64,000 nucleotides of DNA, taken from contig CAKPLT010000005.1 of assembly GCA_934167755.1 (NCBI GenBank), positions 27,635-91,634 on the forward strand, written 5' to 3'. The translations under genes were made by a program, and so were the position numbers. The notes below the pieces were generated by a model, which saw nothing but the letters and a program-made list of their open reading frames with translations, was not told where the DNA came from and made no database searches. This document shows, one piece after another, positions 61,984-64,000 of the stretch (positions are counted from its first letter, which is position 1; each line of letters opens with the position of its first letter). The stretch is from an uncultured Clostridia bacterium. Lineage in GTDB: Bacteria > Bacillota > Clostridia > TANB77 > CAG-508.

Positions 61984-62663
61984 TTAATTTCAACACCTCC
62001 AAATATTGCTGTACTATTTATATAAATTGTGTGACTATTTTCATCTACTTTTGTATTTGCTTTATTATCAACACCTCCAAATATAGGCATTGATTTAATT
62101 TTTATTTTTACATTTGATGGCACATAAATTTCTATTCCACCAAATGTACTACTTGTATTAATTACTACATCTGAATTTATAATTGAATTTCTTAAATCAA
62201 GTTTAACTCCACCAAATACAGCTGTTAAGTCTGCTCCTGTAAATTCCTCATTATCAAATTTTACATTCTGTCCTGAAAATGTTGCACAATATGAATTTTT
62301 TTCTTCTCTCTTTTCATTTAATTTTTTTATTTCGTCGCTTACTTTTCCTCCAATAGCGTCTTTAAAAATAATTGATAAACCAATTATTACTAAGATTGCT
62401 GGAAATGCTAATTTCCATATTACATCAAAATCAAAAATATCTTGGCATCCCAAAAGTAATGCTATTCCAATTAATAATCCTATTATGCTTCCTGTCTTTT
62501 CCTTGTCTTTAATTAGCCCCATAAAACATGGTATTATAATAAATAGTGTCCACCATCCATTAAAAAATATGTTTATATTTGTTATTCCTAATGCATTCCC
62601 TCCAATTATCAATCCTATAACTATTAATAATACTCCCCAGAATATGTTTTCAAATTTTTTCAT
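61980..62663 (-). CDS. LiaF-like membrane protein (DUF5668 plus C-terminal beta-domain)
   Basis: The protein is 227 aa. Four membrane segments in the first 110 residues (FWGVLLIVIGLIIGGNAL and so on), then a cytoplasmic-type beta-helix with FGGVKLDLRNS, FGGIEIYVPSNVKIKIKSMPIFGGV, the usual VFGGV repeats of LiaF C-terminal domains. In Bacillus, LiaF inhibits the cell-wall stress sensor LiaS; here no LiaRS genes are next to it. It may be a stress-related regulator. Confidence 0.85.
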   Translation of the reverse strand: MKKFENIFWGVLLIVIGLIIGGNALGITNINIFFNGWWTLFIIIPCFMGLIKDKEKTGSIIGLLIGIALLLGCQDIFDFDVIWKLAFPAILVIIGLSIIFKDAIGGKVSDEIKKLNEKREEKNSYCATFSGQNVKFDNEEFTGADLTAVFGGVKLDLRNSIINSDVVINTSSTFGGIEIYVPSNVKIKIKSMPIFGGVDNKANTKVDENSHTIYINSTAIFGGVEIK

Positions 62664-62813
62664 TATTTTTCCCCCTAACTTTTTGTCTTATCATATAAAG
62701 ATAAAACTTAAATATTTTATATCATTTTTTCAGTAGAAAGTAAATCAAAAACCACAAAATTTCAGAATTTTTTGTAGTTCCTCCTGTTAATATTTTTCAA
62801 TTTATACCACAAA

Positions 62814-62842
62814 AGCAGATAATTATTAATTAACTATCTGCT
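62814..62842 (-). terminator. Possible terminator after the SpoIVB-like gene
   Basis: On the minus strand AGCAGATAGTTAATTAATAATTATCTGCT-type hairpin is followed by TTTTG. It is preceded by another dyad GAATTGC...GCAATTC (about 62852-62884). The T-run is short. Confidence 0.5.
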
Positions 62843-62920
62843 ATCTATCGAATTGCTTTATAAGGCAAATTCTGTGCAATTCTTTTGTTTTAATCTTTAA
62901 TTTTATATTGTAAATTTTTT

Positions 62921-63664
62921 TTAAAGTAATTTATCTATAAATATTGCATACGCATCTAATGAATTATTTGTATTAACACAATTTATTGCCCCTATTAGTT
63001 TTTCGTTTTGAACTAAAGGTGCACCACTCATTCCTTGAACTATCCCTCCAGACAAATTAATAAGTTCTTGTGATTTTACTTTTATTCTAATATTTTGAGT
63101 TGAAGCAAAATAATTAGTTTCTGTAATTTCAACTTCGTATTTTTTCAAACCCTGTCCGTCTAAATTTATTAGAATATATGCAATTCCATTTTTTATATCA
63201 AATCTGTTTCCTGTATTTATACTCACACAATCTTTTTCTTTCTCTATAATTTTTCCATATATTCCATATTGATTACTATTATTTATTTCTCCTATTTTAT
63301 TCTCTTCCTTTATGTCTGCAATTATTTTTCCTGTTTTATTTTGTTTTGCTTTTTTTATATAATCAAATTCAATTTCATAGCAACTGCCTTGCAAATCAAT
63401 ATTTTCTTTTTTTCCTGAAATAGAATGCCCTAATGCTGCAAAATTACTATTGTTTCTTTTTATAAAAGTTACTGTACCAACCGATTTTGAAGATGTCTTT
63501 ACAATATTTCTTTCATTGTCAGTAGCAGTGTCTTTTATATCATTTAAATTAAACCCTATAACTTTACCACTCAAAAAAACATTTTCTGTTTTTTTATCAT
63601 AGTAATAATAGATGCCTATTATAGTTGTACTAGTTATTACTAACAGTATAATGACTTTTTTCAT
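62921..63664 (-). CDS. SpoIVB-like S55 serine peptidase, short form without PDZ domain
   Basis: The protein is 247 aa. An N-terminal anchor (VIILLVITSTTIIGIYYYY) is followed by the S55 domain: VGTVTF, catalytic His in FAALGHSIS, and the catalytic serine in GGIVQGMSGAPLVQNEKLIGAI. Classical SpoIVB proteins are about 400-430 aa with a PDZ domain before the peptidase; here that domain is missing. SpoIVB triggers processing of pro-sigma-K; this form may be a paralog with another signal. Confidence 0.82.
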   Translation of the reverse strand: MKKVIILLVITSTTIIGIYYYYDKKTENVFLSGKVIGFNLNDIKDTATDNERNIVKTSSKSVGTVTFIKRNNSNFAALGHSISGKKENIDLQGSCYEIEFDYIKKAKQNKTGKIIADIKEENKIGEINNSNQYGIYGKIIEKEKDCVSINTGNRFDIKNGIAYILINLDGQGLKKYEVEITETNYFASTQNIRIKVKSQELINLSGGIVQGMSGAPLVQNEKLIGAINCVNTNNSLDAYAIFIDKLL

Positions 63665-63853
63665 TTTATATAAACTCCTAAAAAATTAATAATCCCTCTT
63701 TTGAATCTTATATAATTCTTTAGTATTATGTAAAGCATATATATTTTATCATTTTATTTACATAAAGTCAATACAGTGTTATTGTTTTTGTTTGTATTAT
63801 ATACTTCATTCGTAACACTACACTATCTGCTCTGACAAATTGCTTTTCCCTTT

Positions 63854-64000
63854 CTATGTTAAATCTACTATATTTTCTGTTAAAACTTCTATATCAATAG
63901 CATATTTCTTCATATTATCTCTATTAATATATACTGGAAATTGTTTTATATTTCTTTCCTCTATAGTGCTTTCTGGATCTTTCCAAATATTTCTACTTTT
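63854..64000 (-). CDS. Partial unknown protein (C-terminal 48 aa)
   Basis: An open frame enters from the window end and stops with TAG at 63854-63856. The visible end reads IWKDPESTIEERNIKQFPVY and closes with EVLTENIVDLT. It has no recognisable motif. The spacer to the SpoIVB-like gene (63665-63853) shows no feature I can support. Confidence 0.5.
   Translation of the reverse strand, partial: KSRNIWKDPESTIEERNIKQFPVYINRDNMKKYAIDIEVLTENIVDLT

Noticed and set aside
1..64000. tRNA, rRNA, CRISPR arrays, complete IS elements or prophage
   Set aside because: I looked for tRNA-like arms, transposase motifs, integrases and phage structural genes and saw none in this window.

Overview
This window looks like part of the chromosome of a low-GC, endospore-forming Firmicute of the class Clostridia. 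The base composition is very AT-rich and Shine-Dalgarno sites (AGGAGG/AAAGGAG) are strong. Sporulation genes are present (sigK, gpr, a SpoIVB-type S55 peptidase), along with T-box leaders, a Suf iron-sulfur system, formate-THF ligase and the short (archaeal/eukaryotic-type) ProRS. I cannot name a genus; an uncultured gut-type clostridium is my guess. Almost every gene lies on the minus strand. The plus-strand genes are sigK, three small single-gene units and one SUMF/FGE-fold gene.

Layout in window coordinates. 1-7.2 kb: glycolytic operon gap-pgk-nudix-tpiA-gpmI, then a YezG-type immunity gene and an Fe-S scaffold that runs off the edge. 7.3-8.0 kb: sigK, broken by a one-base frameshift. 8.0-15.2 kb: regulatory and membrane genes (ECF sigma with DUF4179 anti-sigma, PadR with a HAAS-SEDS-like membrane protein, a large ABC fusion). 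15.4-19.4 kb: thrS with its T-box, a small LPKAG-tailed surface protein, ychF. 19.6-23.7 kb: a GT8/acyltransferase operon and a NadR-like nucleotidyltransferase. 23.8-28.3 kb: FtsX-type ABC transporter and an OmpR-type two-component system. 28.3-36.6 kb: tsaC/sua5, mnmA and the suf cluster, with a DtxR-type regulator in front of sufC. 37-44.4 kb: mgtA, an RNA m5C methyltransferase, an unknown helical protein, feoAB. 44.7-48.3 kb: BcrA-type ABC operon and a DUF4116 protein. 48.6 kb: SUMF-fold gene. 49.7-60.8 kb: gpr, aspS with its T-box, fhs, a YuiD-like gene, xseAB, nusB, the Asp23/AmaP envelope-stress set, proS, scpB. 61-64 kb: a Zn-dependent PLC-like protein, a LiaF-like protein with an overlapping micro-ORF, the SpoIVB-like peptidase and a partial gene.

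The most unusual content is not protein coding. Several intergenic spaces, mostly just 3' of minus-strand genes, hold multi-armed palindromic elements. Two copies (19.5 and 44.6 kb) are about 89% identical in the core and show compensatory base changes in a stem, while their outer arms have diverged in sequence but stay self-complementary. A second group (12.45, 15.29 and 36.67 kb) shares arms starting AAAGAAGG around variable cores. Two shorter palindrome families (10.4/24.5 kb and TGTACC-GGTACA sites at 5.5/47.75 kb) are also present. These look like non-autonomous mobile palindromes or structured RNAs, and genome-wide covariance searches should be run on them. Other points of interest are the one-base lesion in sigK, an aspS T-box whose only plausible specifier is an Asn codon, a terminator hairpin that overlaps the gpr ribosome binding site, a GT8-acyltransferase fusion, and an orphan immunity gene inside a glycolytic operon.
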